Source: Melastoma dodecandrum (taxonomy: Eukaryota > Streptophyta > Magnoliopsida > Myrtales > Melastomataceae). Taken from it: 64,000 nt of DNA. Position 1 is the stretch's first letter. Each line of letters begins with the position of its first letter. The stretch spans positions 1 through 64,000 of the forward strand of contig JARUPY010000293.1 of the NCBI GenBank assembly GCA_029817715.1. The letters run 5' to 3'. Of this stretch, positions 48,701 to 63,700 are shown piece by piece. The position numbers and the translations under genes are program-made. The notes below the pieces were generated by a model that searched no databases, was not told the DNA's origin, and was given only the letters and a program-made list of their open reading frames with translations.

Positions 48701-51700
48701 CTTTTCCGCCAGATTTGTAGCAGAGAAATGGGGATTGTAACTTTTAGATTGCAAGGAATACAAAACTTCCTAGAAAGCAGAAACTCGACCTTCCTTGTAA
48801 GCTTAGAGAAAAAGTTAATACAAGACTATAACACAATCCTAGAGGAAGAGGAGCAACTATGGTTCATGAAATCCAGAGCAAATTGGATTCTAGAGGGGGA
48901 AAGAAATACAAGATTTTTCCATGCATCCACAATTGCCAGGCGAAGAGCAAATAGAATACTAGGACTCAAAGTGGGGAACAGTTGGATTGAGGATCACGAA
49001 GAGATTGGAAATCATATCAGATCAACCTTTCAGGAAAGATACACATCTACCACCCCAAATAGCACTTCACTAGACAACCAACTAGAACCCCCCATACCTA
49101 GCACCCCAGCTGTGAATCCCATGAACCATGAAAAACTAGACAGGCTATGTGATGAAATGGAAATAAAAAAGGCCCTGTTTTCCCTAAATCCGACCAAAGC
49201 TCCGGGGCCTGATGGATTACACCCCATGTTTTTCCAGAAATTCTGGGAAATAGTTAAATCATCCATCACAGCGAGGATCAAGCATATCTTCCACACAAGA
49301 AAGCTCACAGGAGATCTAGGCAACACATCCATTGTCCTCATTCCCAAAACAGATAGTCCAGAAACAGTGGATCAGCTTAGACCAATCTCATTATGCAACA
49401 CAATATATAAAGTCCTCTCCAAAATGATAGTGAACAGAATCAGGCCAATAATGCAAGACATAATCTCACCTTACCAGAGCAGCTTCTTACCTGGGAGACG
49501 AACAACAGACAATTACATTGTGGCTCAGGAAATACTACACTCATCCAGCACCATGAAAGGACGCAAAGGAATGCTAGCCATTAAAGTAGACATGCAGAAA
49601 GCCTTTGATCTAATGGAATGGAACTTTATTGAGAAAATTCTGCAGTTTTTCAATTTCCCAAAGGGATTGATTACCTTAATCATGAGTTGTATTTCAACAC
49701 CAACCTACAACATACTTTTTAATGGAGGCCACCTCAGTCCGTTCAACCCATCAAGAGGGATCAGACAAGGAGACCCTCTATCCCCATACCTTTTCATCCT
49801 ATGCCTAGAATACTTAAGTTATCTAATTGAAAAAGAGTGTACCACAGGAAAATGGAGGAAACTAGCAGCAAGCAGAGGAGGCCCCTCTTTCTCCCATCTA
49901 TTCTTCGCTGATGACCTCCTACTATTTGGGGAAGCTACCATGAAAAACGCAAAAGCCATCAAAAGGGCACTACAACGTTTCTGTGATCTATCGGGACAAC
50001 ATGTGAATAGCAGCAAAAGCCACATCTTATTCTCACCAAATGTTAGAAACCACATGGCTAAGAAAATTGCAACAGAAACAGGATTCAGGATCACAAGGAA
50101 TTTTGGAAAATATCTAGGCTTCCCTCTTAGAACAGGAACCGACAATAACTCGGCTTTCAACACAGTCATAGAAAGAGTGAGAAATAAATTGGCAGGATGG
50201 CAAACAAAATTCTTATCGAAAGCAGCCAGAGTAGTAGTGATTAAATCAACCGCCGAGGCGATTCCCGCTTACCTAATGTCATGCATCAAATGGCCAAGGA
50301 AGGCGCAAGAGGAACTAGACAGATTAAACAGAAATTTCCTTTGGGGATCCACAGAAGAAAGCAGAAAATTGCACCTAATAAACTGGCACCAAGTGACTAA
50401 GAAGAAAGAGGAAGGAGGATTAGGACTATTTAGAGCAAAGGATAGAAATACCGCCCTACTCAGTGGACTTTCCTGGAGACTACACACGGAACAAAACTCA
50501 CAATGGAGACAAGTCATCATCAACAAATATGGAAAGCAACTTGAGAAAAGAAAACAAGGTTCCTGCATCTTTAAAGCATTAAAGGTAGGGGAAGAACTAC
50601 TCAGACAAGGACTAAGAATGAAGGTTCAGAGTGGAGCCCAGACTAGATTCTGGTTGGATGACTGGTTAGGGTGCGGTAGCCTAAGGAACAAACTAATTGG
50701 TCCCCTTGATAAGGTGGAAATTAATAAGACAGTGGCGGCTTACCACGATGAACTAGGGTGGAAGAAAACAGGATCGACAAACTACCTTCCTAAGGAGATT
50801 TGGGATCATATAGCATCTTTAACATTAAGAGATGGGACCTCGGCTAGGGACCAAATAACCTGGAAACATTCTTGCGATGGGGAATTCACCAATGCATCAG
50901 CCTACGCACTAGCCCACAAAAAGGAGGGAAACTATGGAGAAGCTAAAGTAAACTGGATATGGAAATTGCCAATCCTTCCTAAGCAGAAGATTTTCTTATG
51001 GCTAAGCTGGTTCGAGAGACTACCCACAAGAGACATGCTTAACACCAGGAATATAACACATGGAAAACTCTGCCCAGTATGTGAATGGGAAACTGAAACC
51101 ACCCTCCATATACTAAGAGACTGCCCTATCTCACAGATCACATGGCACCTATTCCAGCATCCAAAATCACTAGAGGAGGTAAACACAGCAACAACAACAC
51201 AACAGTGGCTGCAAGGAAATCTCAACACAAGAAAAGCATATGCAGTTACATACAGAGGCATACAGTGGCCTATATTATTCACCTCAGTAGCATGGCACCT
51301 CTGGAAGCAGAGGAACAACAATGTATTCAGACAGGAATTCAGCTCTAGAGACCCCTATGCACAAATAATGGAAAATGCAGCAGAACTTCAAGCTCTACTA
51401 GGAAGAAGGAGCAAAACAAGAATCCAGAGAGCAGTTATAACCCAAGAAACAGAAAACACTAACTTTGAGGGAAATAGGGAATCTCAAATTACATACTCTC
51501 CAGCACAAGACAAATGGGAACCTAGCCCAGACCTGCCCTATATACTGAACACAGACGCAGCTGCTAAAGAAGGTGAGCTATATGTGGGTCTAGGAGGAGT
51601 AATCAGAGACCAAAAAGGAACGTGGATCGGAGGTTTCTGTGTCAGAAAACCGAGTACAAATTGCCTATTAGCCGAAGCACAGGCTGTCCTGGAAGGAATC

Positions 51701-54700
51701 AGATTTGCTCAAGATAAAGGAATCAAGTACTTAGCCATACAAACAGATGCAGCAACACTAGTAAACAACCTAAATGGGTCCAAGAAGCCAACAAGTTTTA
51801 TAACACCTTTCATGGCCAAATGCAGGTTGCTATTGTGTGAGCTGGAGGAGACTACAATATCGCACATCGCAAGGGGACAAAACAGGGTTGCAGACAAGCT
51901 AGCTAAGGAAGCTCTCAACAGGACGACTCTTAGCACTTTTGATTATCCTCCGGATTTCATTTTGGATTTGTTGCATGACGACATTCCTTGCAACATGGGA
52001 TCTGTAACCTAAAACCCCAGACGATCTTTATCTAATGATATCTATCCTTAACTACCAAAAAAAAAAAAAAAAAAAAAAAAAACTTTTGCTATTATCTCCC
52101 TTTCCACGAGAAAAGAAGAACAGAAACAAGCGTTTCAAGCAAGCATAGTACTTTGCCAATCTTATGTTCAGGAACTCTTTTTATCCTTGCATAGAGCTCA
52201 AGATGCTCCTTCACCGTTAAATGCTCCATCAATGCATCAAATTGAGGGCAATATCCAATCTGAAACACAAAGAGTTCCATGCTTTAGCTATCACAGTGAG
52301 ATTCCTAGAACAACTTCGAAAGGGAACGGAAAAAAAAGAGCATACATGTTGACGAGCGGCCTTGGGATTTGCACAAATGTCTTTCCCTAAAATGAAAGCA
52401 GTTCCTCCAGTTGGACGCTCTTCTCCTACATTTAACACTTTACATCAATGCAGCCAAAACAAGGAGGAAGATAATACATTTCTTGACAAAGTTAAGATTA
52501 TCTGGCATCAGATATAAAATAATAAGACGAAAAATAGAAGATCAGTGTTCCTCATTGAAATAAAGAGACCATGCAAGAAAATTTCTTAGAAAAAATTACA
52601 ATTAGATCACGTGTTCCATTCAATAGATTTTATATATGCCAAATACCTTGATGTATTTAATCATTAGAAACAAGCTTCAGTTTATAAATTGGATCCTATG
52701 CTCAATGCATGACAAAAGTAACATCAGTCCCTTAAAGTAAGATAGGCACAAACCACATAACATTGAGAGGGTAGTAGTCTTTCCAGCCCCATTAGTTCCT
52801 AGAAAACCAAAACATTCTCCTGGTTGAACAGAAAAGGTCAAGGAATTTACTGCCACCTTTGCACCATTATGAATCTCCCCTGGGTAGACCTAAATTTAAC
52901 ATTAGTTCAGTATCATCGCTCCATGGACAAGTATGGAAAAAGAGAAATAACAAAGGAAAAAAAATAACTGCCGCATCTAGCAAAAAAATGCACCTTTCTG
53001 AGGTCACGCAGGCAGATAATGGCATTATCAATTGAACCAGAGTGCACCCTTCTCCTTTCAGTTAACACATCGACATCTTCATCTGAGTCCTGGTTACTGC
53101 TTCTGGAAGAATGCTCCAGGAGGGGATCCAAATAACTAGGTTGTCTATTACGAAGACTCGTAATTCTACGCCAAAATACCTCAGGTTTTTTCACATAGAA
53201 TGTGTGGAGAGGGAGGAATTCAAGCCCGAGAGTTAGCATGAAGTAGATCATACCCTGTAGAATTCATAAGGCATTAATTAACCAGAAAAATCCTTCTAGG
53301 GAGAAGCTATCGGAAAAAAACGTACTAAATTGAACTTCTCAATAAAAAAACCAAAGAACCAATCACACAAGATCATAAAAAAACCACCATTTGAAAGTTT
53401 AGTAAAAGACTTAGGCTAAAAATCTAAAACAGAGACTGACATGGAAATTTTGGTTACGGACATCCTAACCGCTCTCCCCTCCACTCAATCTTGGAAATTT
53501 TGGCTTGGAAAAATCACCTCTGGTTTAATGTTGTATTTATACGACAGAAGTTCTATTGTTTAAGAAAACAAATGAGAAGGTCACAGCTTGAACACTAAAG
53601 TCTCTGCATTTAGGCTGCTCATCATTGATTCTTTTTTTTTTTTTTTGGGGGGGGGGGGGTGTTGGGGGGCTTATTATTGATCCAATAACACAACTAGTGA
53701 AGAAAGCAATCATATTTTAGCCTATAAGCTAAATGATGACGAATTTTAATAAACCTTGACAGACATTATTTTTCACATTTCTACACTCATTTGGCACATG
53801 TCTCACATTCGGATGGAGAGAAACAACAAGAGATCTGGCCAAAGGCAGCTTCCCCTATGAGGGTATGGGTGTTTATTGTTTTAACTATGCCTAGGAACTG
53901 ATGATTTGGCATTTTTGTATACCCATGGATGCTCAGAGGTAGGGTTAGTTTTTAATATCGCCCTACTTCAAGGTCTATAGGTAATTGTAAGTGAGACTCT
54001 TGGTGCTGTCATTTTTTGGTATAGTACATCCTGGATAAGACAAGGCAGTTGTACATCACACTAAGCTGATAAAAGAAACATGAACCCTTTTGTTCTGTCA
54101 ATTGTTAAGACAACAGCAAGAGTGTTTAAGAGTACCTCAAGAGCTAGATAACAGATAGAGGCACCGGTTACATTCCAGTCCAAAGCTTCACCACTACTCC
54201 TGCCTTTCATGTCTTGCCGTAATAAAGCCAATGACGCAAGTCCATCAGCAAAGCAAAATCCAGGTGAAATTCTGAAGAAGTTCTGAGAAAAAAGTCCAGT
54301 CCAATAAGGTAAGACAGTTAACATTAATTTAGTAACTGCAAAGCAAGCTGCAATTAGCACATCTACTGCCATGATCCATGTCAAAGCACTATAAACTACA
54401 ACATTGGACATGGGAAGTACTCTATTGGAGTATGTTCGACATTCAAAATGCAAATAATCTTGTCATGGACTCTCAGAGAGAGATCATATAGCACAGGTTA
54501 CCCATTGCAATTATGTAAAAGTCAACAAACCTTGAGAATATTGTTTGTACTGGCCGTTGATTGTATCAGCCCCATTATGAATGAGACAATCATGAGAATC
54601 AGCCCACTCAAAAAGTGTATTAAAAGAACCACATTCTGCAAGTTCATAGATTTGTTCATCATGTAATATACTCGGCAACAACAAAGGATGATTATTACGT

Positions 54701-57700
54701 ATGGAGAAATTCATACCTGGGCCAAGGTGTGATCACTAAAGAAGAATGTGAGGCAATATGTTGACGATGCAACTGAAAGTCCATACTCCATAAACATCAA
54801 AACTGTTGGCAGCAAGCTGTCGGGCCCAATAAATTGTTCCAAACCTAAGTAAGTGGAACCGTAAGAAGAAGAACGAATCCATGGAAAAAGTTGCTGAGAA
54901 ACTTTCTTGCAACTAAGCATTGACCAGAGAGATACAAGTAGCTGTCACTCGAGAGGAAGCACACATGAATCTCCCTGTCCCTCAAAATCACCCTACAAAA
55001 CCTCCAATGTCCTCTTTTCTATTTATGAAACAAGCACTTTCCAAAGCTAAGAAGCATATATTCACACGTCTCCCATCCCACATTAGCGGGTGAGGTTTGT
55101 GAACATCAAGGAAGCTTGATATTTTTCTAATTACGTTGCGAAATAAACCAACAGCTCAACTATTATTACTATACCACCCACCTTCACGACACAAATTGAT
55201 TTATAAGCACCATCAATTTGTCATCACCAACTAGATCCAGTAATCCACCTATTGTTCAGATACATCATTTTACTACTCAGATAATTGTTTTTCAATAAAA
55301 CTGCTTTGTTTCTTCGAGAAAGAAATAGGGAAACAAAAATCCATGGCATGGTCCGCTACTACAGGCATTTAACCTTAAAACCGGAGTCGAAGAAGAAGCA
55401 GAAGAAAATAAACAGAACCAACCTTAACACTTAAATTATGTGATGGCTAAAAATGTAGTGGATGACATACCAAAAATGTAGAAGAGAATTAGTGCTACAG
55501 ATGATGGGAACAGGAAGCTCACAAAGTCCCACACATAAATTGAAGTCCAATACGAAAGTATAGACACCTGGATAGCCAAATGGTATGAATTACTACCATT
55601 CTACTCTACTATGAAAGTTTTCACAACTTTGAAATGATAAAGAAATAATATTGTTGTGCCATACCCCACTGATTAGTTGTTGCTGCTTAGCTTTCACCTC
55701 ACGCTCCTGCAAAACAGACCTTTCAAGTCTAAAATGAGTACGAGATATATCAGCATAGTTCAGACTGAAGTTCTTGCTTCTTTAAGCAAAGGAGACGACC
55801 TAATGCAGCACATGACCATAGGAAGTTAAGTTACCTCACAAACTAAAAATCATAATATAATTAAGACGGCAGGTTAGAAAAGTTGACCAGGAATCTATCA
55901 GGTCAAAATAGTTGAAGGGACTTTACTCTAACAACAAAAGTTCATCCAGTTGAGATAGCCAATTTACAAGGATAAAATAAGTCCTATAAACATGCCATTT
56001 GAGCAAAATAGGATATAACATTTGACAGAATAATCAGACAGACAAAGGTGCCTATAACAACATTAAGTAGTAGCTTTAGAGACCATGTGCAGATTGGTAA
56101 GTCGTACACATACAGAGAAAATTGTAAAGAAAAGTATCATGCATCTCAGATATTCAGTTGACTTAAAAGAAGCAGAGTGCTGGAGTCATAATCAAAATCA
56201 TCAAGACATCAGTTAGTCCCCTAACAGTCACAGAATAAATTAAAAGTAAAGTACCTAAATGGTTATCCCAAGTAAAATAAAAGCACAAGAAAAGAAAATT
56301 ATAATAAAGGTCTATGAGTTTAGTGACATAACCTTCACAACGGAAACTGCAAATGAGGCAGGAATAAATGAGAATGCAATATTTATGATAATAGCAGCTG
56401 AGAAAGCATCCAGATCCTGTAATACAGATACAATTCAAAACTTTCAGAAGGTAGAGACCCAAGGAGAGAGTCTAAATTAACCAAACGCTTACCCACAAAA
56501 TGTACTTGTCTAATCCTAAAACTGCTATCTTTCATCCTAACATGAAATCCTTTATGGGAAGGACGATAGAAAAGAATTGTATAATTGTAAACTTTATTTT
56601 ATTTTCAATAAAAAACATGAGAAACATCAGGTATTTCTTGTTTTCCCTATACTTCTTTATGACAGAAACCAAAAACATAAACCACATGAGCATATGGGTT
56701 CTTAGGAAACAGGCATTGTGTTAATCCTGCAATCACATTGCATTTCCTTCAAATGCAGGAAACATGTTGAAAGATAGTTTTGCCTGGACACGAATCAGTC
56801 AGCAAGTCATACAAGAAGAAAGCATACATGACGCTGCACCCGTTGGCTCTGTGTCAATGGGAGAGGGTGATTGCGGGTCCTTATTGTCATATTTTTGTCT
56901 TGTGTGGCAAGTCTAAGTATTGCAGCATTGACTAAGTTGATAAAGGTGGGAGCAGAATGTTGGCAAGAACTATTATGCATCACACTGTAACCTAAACTTC
57001 CGTCTTCATACTGGTCATCCATCACAACAGCTCCATACCTGTGAATGAAAGAATGTCTGCAGTTAATACTATGCTCCATACTGGTCATCCTATGGTACCT
57101 CTGGAAGCAGAGAAACAACAATGCATTCAACAATACAGCCAAGACCACAGAACCACACTCCCTAATTCTGGGGAAAGCGGCTGAGTTACAAGCATTGATT
57201 GGTGGCAAGAAGAAAACAAGACAACAACAACAACACAGGCTCCAGCCAACACACCTCTCCCCCGTCAACAGAAGCAACGACTACAAGTAGTATTTCGTTC
57301 CCCATGAAAATTGGGAACCTGACAAAGCCCTACCCTTCACGCTAAACACTGACGCATCCACAAAGGGAAATGGAATACACGTGGGTCTAGGGGGTGTGCT
57401 AAGAGACCAGCATGGCATCTGGATAGGAGGTTTTTGTGCTAAACACCCTAGCACAAACTGCCTAATAGCTGAAGCCAAGGCCCTTCAAGAAGGAATCAGA
57501 CTAGCCAAGAACCTAGAAATCAAGCACTTAGCAATTTAAACAGACGCGGACCTACTAGTCAGCTACCTAGAAGGCACTAAACAACCCAACCACATGATAA
57601 AAACTATTTTGGATGAATGCAGGTTGCAGTTATATGATTTTGAAGCGTCGGCAATATACTACGTAGCAAGGGGGCGAAACAAGGTTGCAGACAAGCTGGC

Positions 57701-60700
57701 CAAGTCAACTCTAAACCAGAAGGGCAACTACCTATCCTTTGCTTTTCCTCCGGATTTCATTTTGGAAACATTGCATGAGGATATCCCATGCATCTCTGGA
57801 TCTGTAACCTAAGACCACTAAACGCCTGTTTTTTGTTGAATGCAACTACCTTTTCTACCAAAAAAAAAATACTATCTACCCACTCAAGGATCAAATGTTT
57901 CTCAACCCAAATTTCCAAAACATACATGTCATGAGATAGTGATGCATGAACACCCTAAAAGAGTCCAGCTCTCTGTTCTTTATATCAAGTTCCAATATCA
58001 TCAAGGACAATGTATTTCCCAAATAAATCAAAAGGAAAAGAAAACAAAAACATCAGACAGTTGCCAACCATCACAGGCCCCAATAACAGTGATGATAGGG
58101 ATTGTGAAGGATATGTATCAAATGAATCTGTAACCTAAGACCCCGAACGATTATCTAATGCTACCTTTCCTTCACTACCCAAAAAAAAAGGATATGAATC
58201 AAATTAGAATACCAGCATATATTAACCATGTGTTAAATGTGATTCGCCTGAGAGAAACAGACTATAATGTGAAATTTTTTAATAGAGGCATATAATTGGG
58301 TGGGATGATGCCAGATGAACAACATTTTGCATCGGTTTACAAAGTATATTGCATCAGTTTATCTTCTACATGAAGAAAAAAGATAATTTTGTGAACATAG
58401 ACATGCAAATGTTCTTATAGTGTTATTCTCTTTGTGCCACGAATATTGATACAGTTCTCTCTAGACTCCCTTGACTGTAGAGAGTTTCAAGTACATAATT
58501 CCTAATATGCAATAGGAAGTATTCAATTCAGGACATCTAGATTTTCATTAACAAAAGGAGTGTTAAAGGTTTGAGCAAGTCAGAGAAAGAAAGGTAAGGT
58601 ATGGGAACTAAAAGAGTCATCTTCCTGCAAGGAACTTACCTAAAAAGCACAAGAGTTGGATTGGTGAACATACCTAGACTGGTAAGATTCGTTAATACTA
58701 GACATGAGGAATTCACTCATGGAGAGCAAAGCCGGTCCCAAAGTCGGGCCTGCTGCTTCAACTGCGTCAGCAAATGCCTTCTCAGGATCCGGAAATTTAT
58801 AGGTACTAGGTTGAGATTTTTGAATCCAACCGCCTTGAATATATTGGGCCACCTGCCACACAAATTTACTTAATTGAGTTTGTGAAGCTAGAAAACCAGG
58901 ATATTTACTAGAGAACTGTTTTCATATGGCTCTCCCATCCTACCCCACTCTAGGTGGGAAGCACTTCGTACATCAAATGTCACTCTAACCAAGTTTTTGT
59001 ACCACGGCACAGCAGCATCAGATCTACTAAGCCTCATTCATTCAGCTTGCTACAGCTGAGCAATTCACCAAAAAATGAAAAAGAAACTGTTGAGTGATTT
59101 CATAGAAGTACCCCAATTTGAGCTAGATACAGAGATACAGACGCAATCGATTGGGATGTCTATTTTATGAGCACTTCATCAAGTTAACAGTTCCAACTTT
59201 ATTGGAACCATCCCATCCTGGCATGGATGAAATCACTTTAACGAAATTGTCTACCAAACATGTGCGAACGGTATCTGCTATCAAGTAGAATATGGTGTCA
59301 AAGCCACGTGAGGAAGCTCAATAAAGAAGCATGTCTTCGACCAATGATTACCATTTATCTTGCACACTATTTGTGCCAGAATCTAGATTCGGTGAAACAA
59401 AGCTTATGATGGCAGGCGGTGCAACAATGGGCAGGATTTTTATTCTTGATAAGTGAAATGCCGAATAACCAGCCTTCAGGCTATCACCAAATCCCCAGAC
59501 TAACAAATGCACTAACGGAATTACCAAAACAAAAATAAACTGAGCCAAGAGAACCCCAATAAATTATCAGATCATTTAAAAGAATGAACTTCCAGGATGT
59601 TTACAGGTGATTAGTGCCCATCAACAAGTATTTGGCAGAACACCTGCTAAATCCATTTGCTATTCCATGATATTCCATTTATGTAGCAAAAATTCTGCAA
59701 GTCTTATTAGTTTTTCTACTGATGTATGACTAAATTCACCAATATTCATAAGGAAAGTACGTTGACCAAATGGCAATGCTAGCACAACAGGAAGCAAACT
59801 CTCAATGGCTATTATTTTCTCTCCTGGATAGGTTTACTTATTCTGATGTCACGTATACAATAACATCCTTAGATAAGAACTGCAACGATAGACATTGATA
59901 ATGTTAGTCAAGAACATAAGTTTTCAGGTTCTTTCTTTCTTCCTATCATGCAGCAATTCAAATCCTCCCAAACAAATAAAAGCGAGAAGTACACCCAAAC
60001 ATATATATACCTAGAAAAACCAAATTACACACCTCTTTTGCCAAAGGCAAGGACAGATCAAAGGGAATTGGACCACCGCCACCCCCGCCACTGAGCAAAG
60101 GATTGAATTCTGAAGTTGTGAATGTCACTGACATTTGATCAGGATGTGGCTTGAGCTTCAGCAGAAGAAGGCCTATAAGTAAGAAGAAAGCCGGTATCAG
60201 GAGCTGGAAGACAACAGTTTTGCGGTCCCTCCGAGCTGATATAGCCCTCTTTATCACAAGGGCCTTGAAGTGCTGCCGGAATTTGGATTGGGAACTGATG
60301 CAACAGCTGCAGCAGTGACGGCTCAAGAAGCTAAAGAAGCTTGACATTGCCACAGTAAGTAAACTCCAGGCTCTCTGAATGATGCTAGATAGAATACCAA
60401 TGGCCTTTCGGTAACTTCCTGAGCAAGTTCTTTCATAATCTACTTTCTTGCTGACATCATGAGATATCTGAGACCTTACATGATCAGTTAGACAAAAATT
60501 TCTCTCCTGCATCATTACTTCAGCTTCATTTAAATCAGATCCTGCCACTCGCAGAAATACCTCCTCCAATGTAGTAACAGATATTCCATAGCTCTCTATA
60601 CCTTGGGATTCATCTCTGACTCTCCTCTCCGAATTTGAACTAATAATACATCCTTCAATTTCTCTGAACATTCTCTCGAAAGAAGGAGATGAAGCCAAGG

Positions 60701-63700
60701 GAAGCTTAAAAGAAATCTCGGTTCCGACCTGTAAAGGGAAGTATCAAAAGACAATTTCATGAAGAATAACCATGGACACTTAGAAAGGCCCTAATGGCAT
60801 GATCACGAGCTTGAAATCACGAAAATTACAAGTGAAGCAGCTATAGGCTGAACTGACCATGGAAAACTTACAAAGTTACTAATCACGTTCTTGATCTCAA
60901 GTCATTGAATATACCTGGCTGACACACTGTGCCGATGGAATGTGGCGAAAGACAATATCAGAGGCCGTAGCTGAACTCGGAGCAGACTGAAAAGGAACAA
61001 AAAAAACTAGCATATCAAGGATCCGCAGCTTGAGTTGACAAATTCAGAAAGCATTACTGAGAAAGTTCATACCTTCACCAAAGTCAGTGTATAACCTACC
61101 CCGTATTGATGCTTCAGGAAGAGAGAACTGTTCATAAAATGATCGTTTTGATAAGTAAACCATCCATCTTTCGATAGATTGAAAAGGAAAAGCATGACTA
61201 AAATCCACTTCTGGTATCTGGACCGCGTTCAGATCAAGAAAATTTTTTCAAGGTTTTATTCTCATTATTTTGACAAGGCAGAATATGTTAATTGTTAGGA
61301 CCAGAATTTTATACCTGCCACAGCATTTCAAGGAACCATTAGCCATAATAGCTATTCGGTCTCCTAATTCTTCAGCTTCATCCATAGAATGTGTTGTTAA
61401 CAGTATTATCCGGCCTTTCTTCTTTTTCTTAATTAATTGCCACGTTAGTCGCATTGAATATGGATCCATTCCACTCGTTGGTTCATCGAGAACAATAACC
61501 TGAAGAAGTGACAAAGAAACCACCATAAATACAAGATAAAAGTACTCAATAAGCCAAACTAAAGAGCATGGGAGGCAGTGATCATCCTAATATTGATTAC
61601 CTTGCTGTTTCCAATGAGAGCAATGCCAAGTGATAATTTTCTCTTCATTCCACCAGAAAGAGCCGATACAGTAGTGTTCATTTTATCACCCAAACCAACC
61701 TGGCCAGTGTACTTTTTAATCAAAAAGAAATACTCACCACTCTTCGTCAAAGAGGAACATGTTATATTCAAATTTCCTCATCAACATGGCATATGACAAC
61801 TGCATTGATGCCCTCAGACACAAAATTAAGGAAATAGAAGACCATCCAGAATCCTTGTTGAGATATTAGAAAGTGTCGTAAAAGAATGCAAAAGTCACAA
61901 CCATTGAACTTTACAAAATGACACTATCAAGAAATCTCAATCAAAAAATGTGTAGCTAATCAAGTGACCCCTCAAAGAACCTCTTCGTGACTAAAAAATT
62001 CATCCTCAACACTGTATTGGTCCTTCCCAATCATGTGGAAATAGAAAAAAGAACTACAGAAAGCGCAGACAAGCAACTAACTTCATCAATCATCTCGTTC
62101 ACAACAGTACTGATAAGGTTTTGATGAACTCCCTTCAGCACAGCGTAAATCTCCAGATGCTCTCTAACCTACATAAATAAATACCTCATAAACAAATAAA
62201 AAATACGAGGACGTTAGAATCAAATAACAATAGTAAGAATGTGTTGTGCATCTTCGGAAACCACCGCCAAAATATTGAAATAATCCTATATTATAACAAA
62301 TGAACTGAATGCTACTTTACTTTTTTAGTTATGGAAAGCTTAAGCTAAATCTTAGTTGGCTGACCACTGGGACATGATGGATATGCCTCAAGATTTCTGC
62401 TGTCTAGTTTTCTTTCCACAGCAAGTTAGAATTTGAAGCTGATAATATTCACAACATTTTGGTATTACCTATCACATAATTTCAGTCATTCCACTCAGTT
62501 TAGTATGTTAAGATTCAGGGTGTTGCATGGACTGAACATGACACTTCAAACAGGCGCCATCAAGAGTTTGTACCATAACATCTCTAGAAAATTATCATAT
62601 TGCTAATAGGAATATAAAATAAGTTTTTGTCACTAACTGTGAGTTCAGGAAACAGGATGTCATTCTGAGGGCAGACTCCCAAAATTTTCCGTATCTTGTC
62701 CTGAGAGAGTTTGTTGACATAATGGGATTAGAATGTAGCATATCAAAAAGATAGCATGAATTCATGAATTGTCAGTTAAGAGGTTAAAACTGGCAAGGCG
62801 CCCATCATATGACTCCCCCTTCTCAAACCTCAACACCAGCCAAAGAATGTTGAATGCAGATGCACTAGAACATCCTTTTACAAATCCATTACCATTAAAA
62901 GTGCAGTGCAGACTCTATATGGCAAAGAGATGGATAATTTTGCAAGATATATATCATCTCACCCTAATAAAATACAACAGTCGGGAACACAAATTAATGA
63001 ATCATTCGTCAAAGCAAAAGAGTGGATAGGTTACCATGCATGTTTTAATACTCTTTCCAAAAACAAAAGCATCCCCCGAAGTGGGCTGAAGAAGTCCCAC
63101 AAGCATAGATATAGTTGTACTCTTACCAGCACCATTATGTCCTAAAGCAAATTCGACTGTTAGAATCATGCCCTTGACCAAATAGAGGACTGACACTCTC
63201 AAACATGTTAATTTTTAGCAATCCAAATAATCTCCCCTTCTCGAGATGAATCTTCTGGCCATGGTTGGACATAAAAGCTCTTCAAGTGTATTTAGAAAAA
63301 CTAAAAATATCCCTTTCTCCCAGCCTTTAGGATAGTACGCTGAAATTTATAGTGTACTGCAATATTACCCTATTATTAGCTTTTAAAAAGAAATTGCTCG
63401 ACCATTACTTATAAAAAAGATATGTATCAGATTATCAAATGCACCAACAATGAACTCTTCCCTCAAAAGGAATCCTTCATTGCATATTACCTTCCACTTT
63501 AGAATTCCTTTTTTTTTCAAAAACAAAACATTGAATGAATGGAATATCTAAATTAAGAATAACATTTACTGACCTAGAAGAGATAGAATCTGATTCTCAA
63601 AAAGTGTCAGCGACAACGAATTTACTGCACAACAATTACCCTTCACTGTACGGTACACCTTATGCAGGTTTCTAATCTGAATACACCTGAAAATAAAAGT

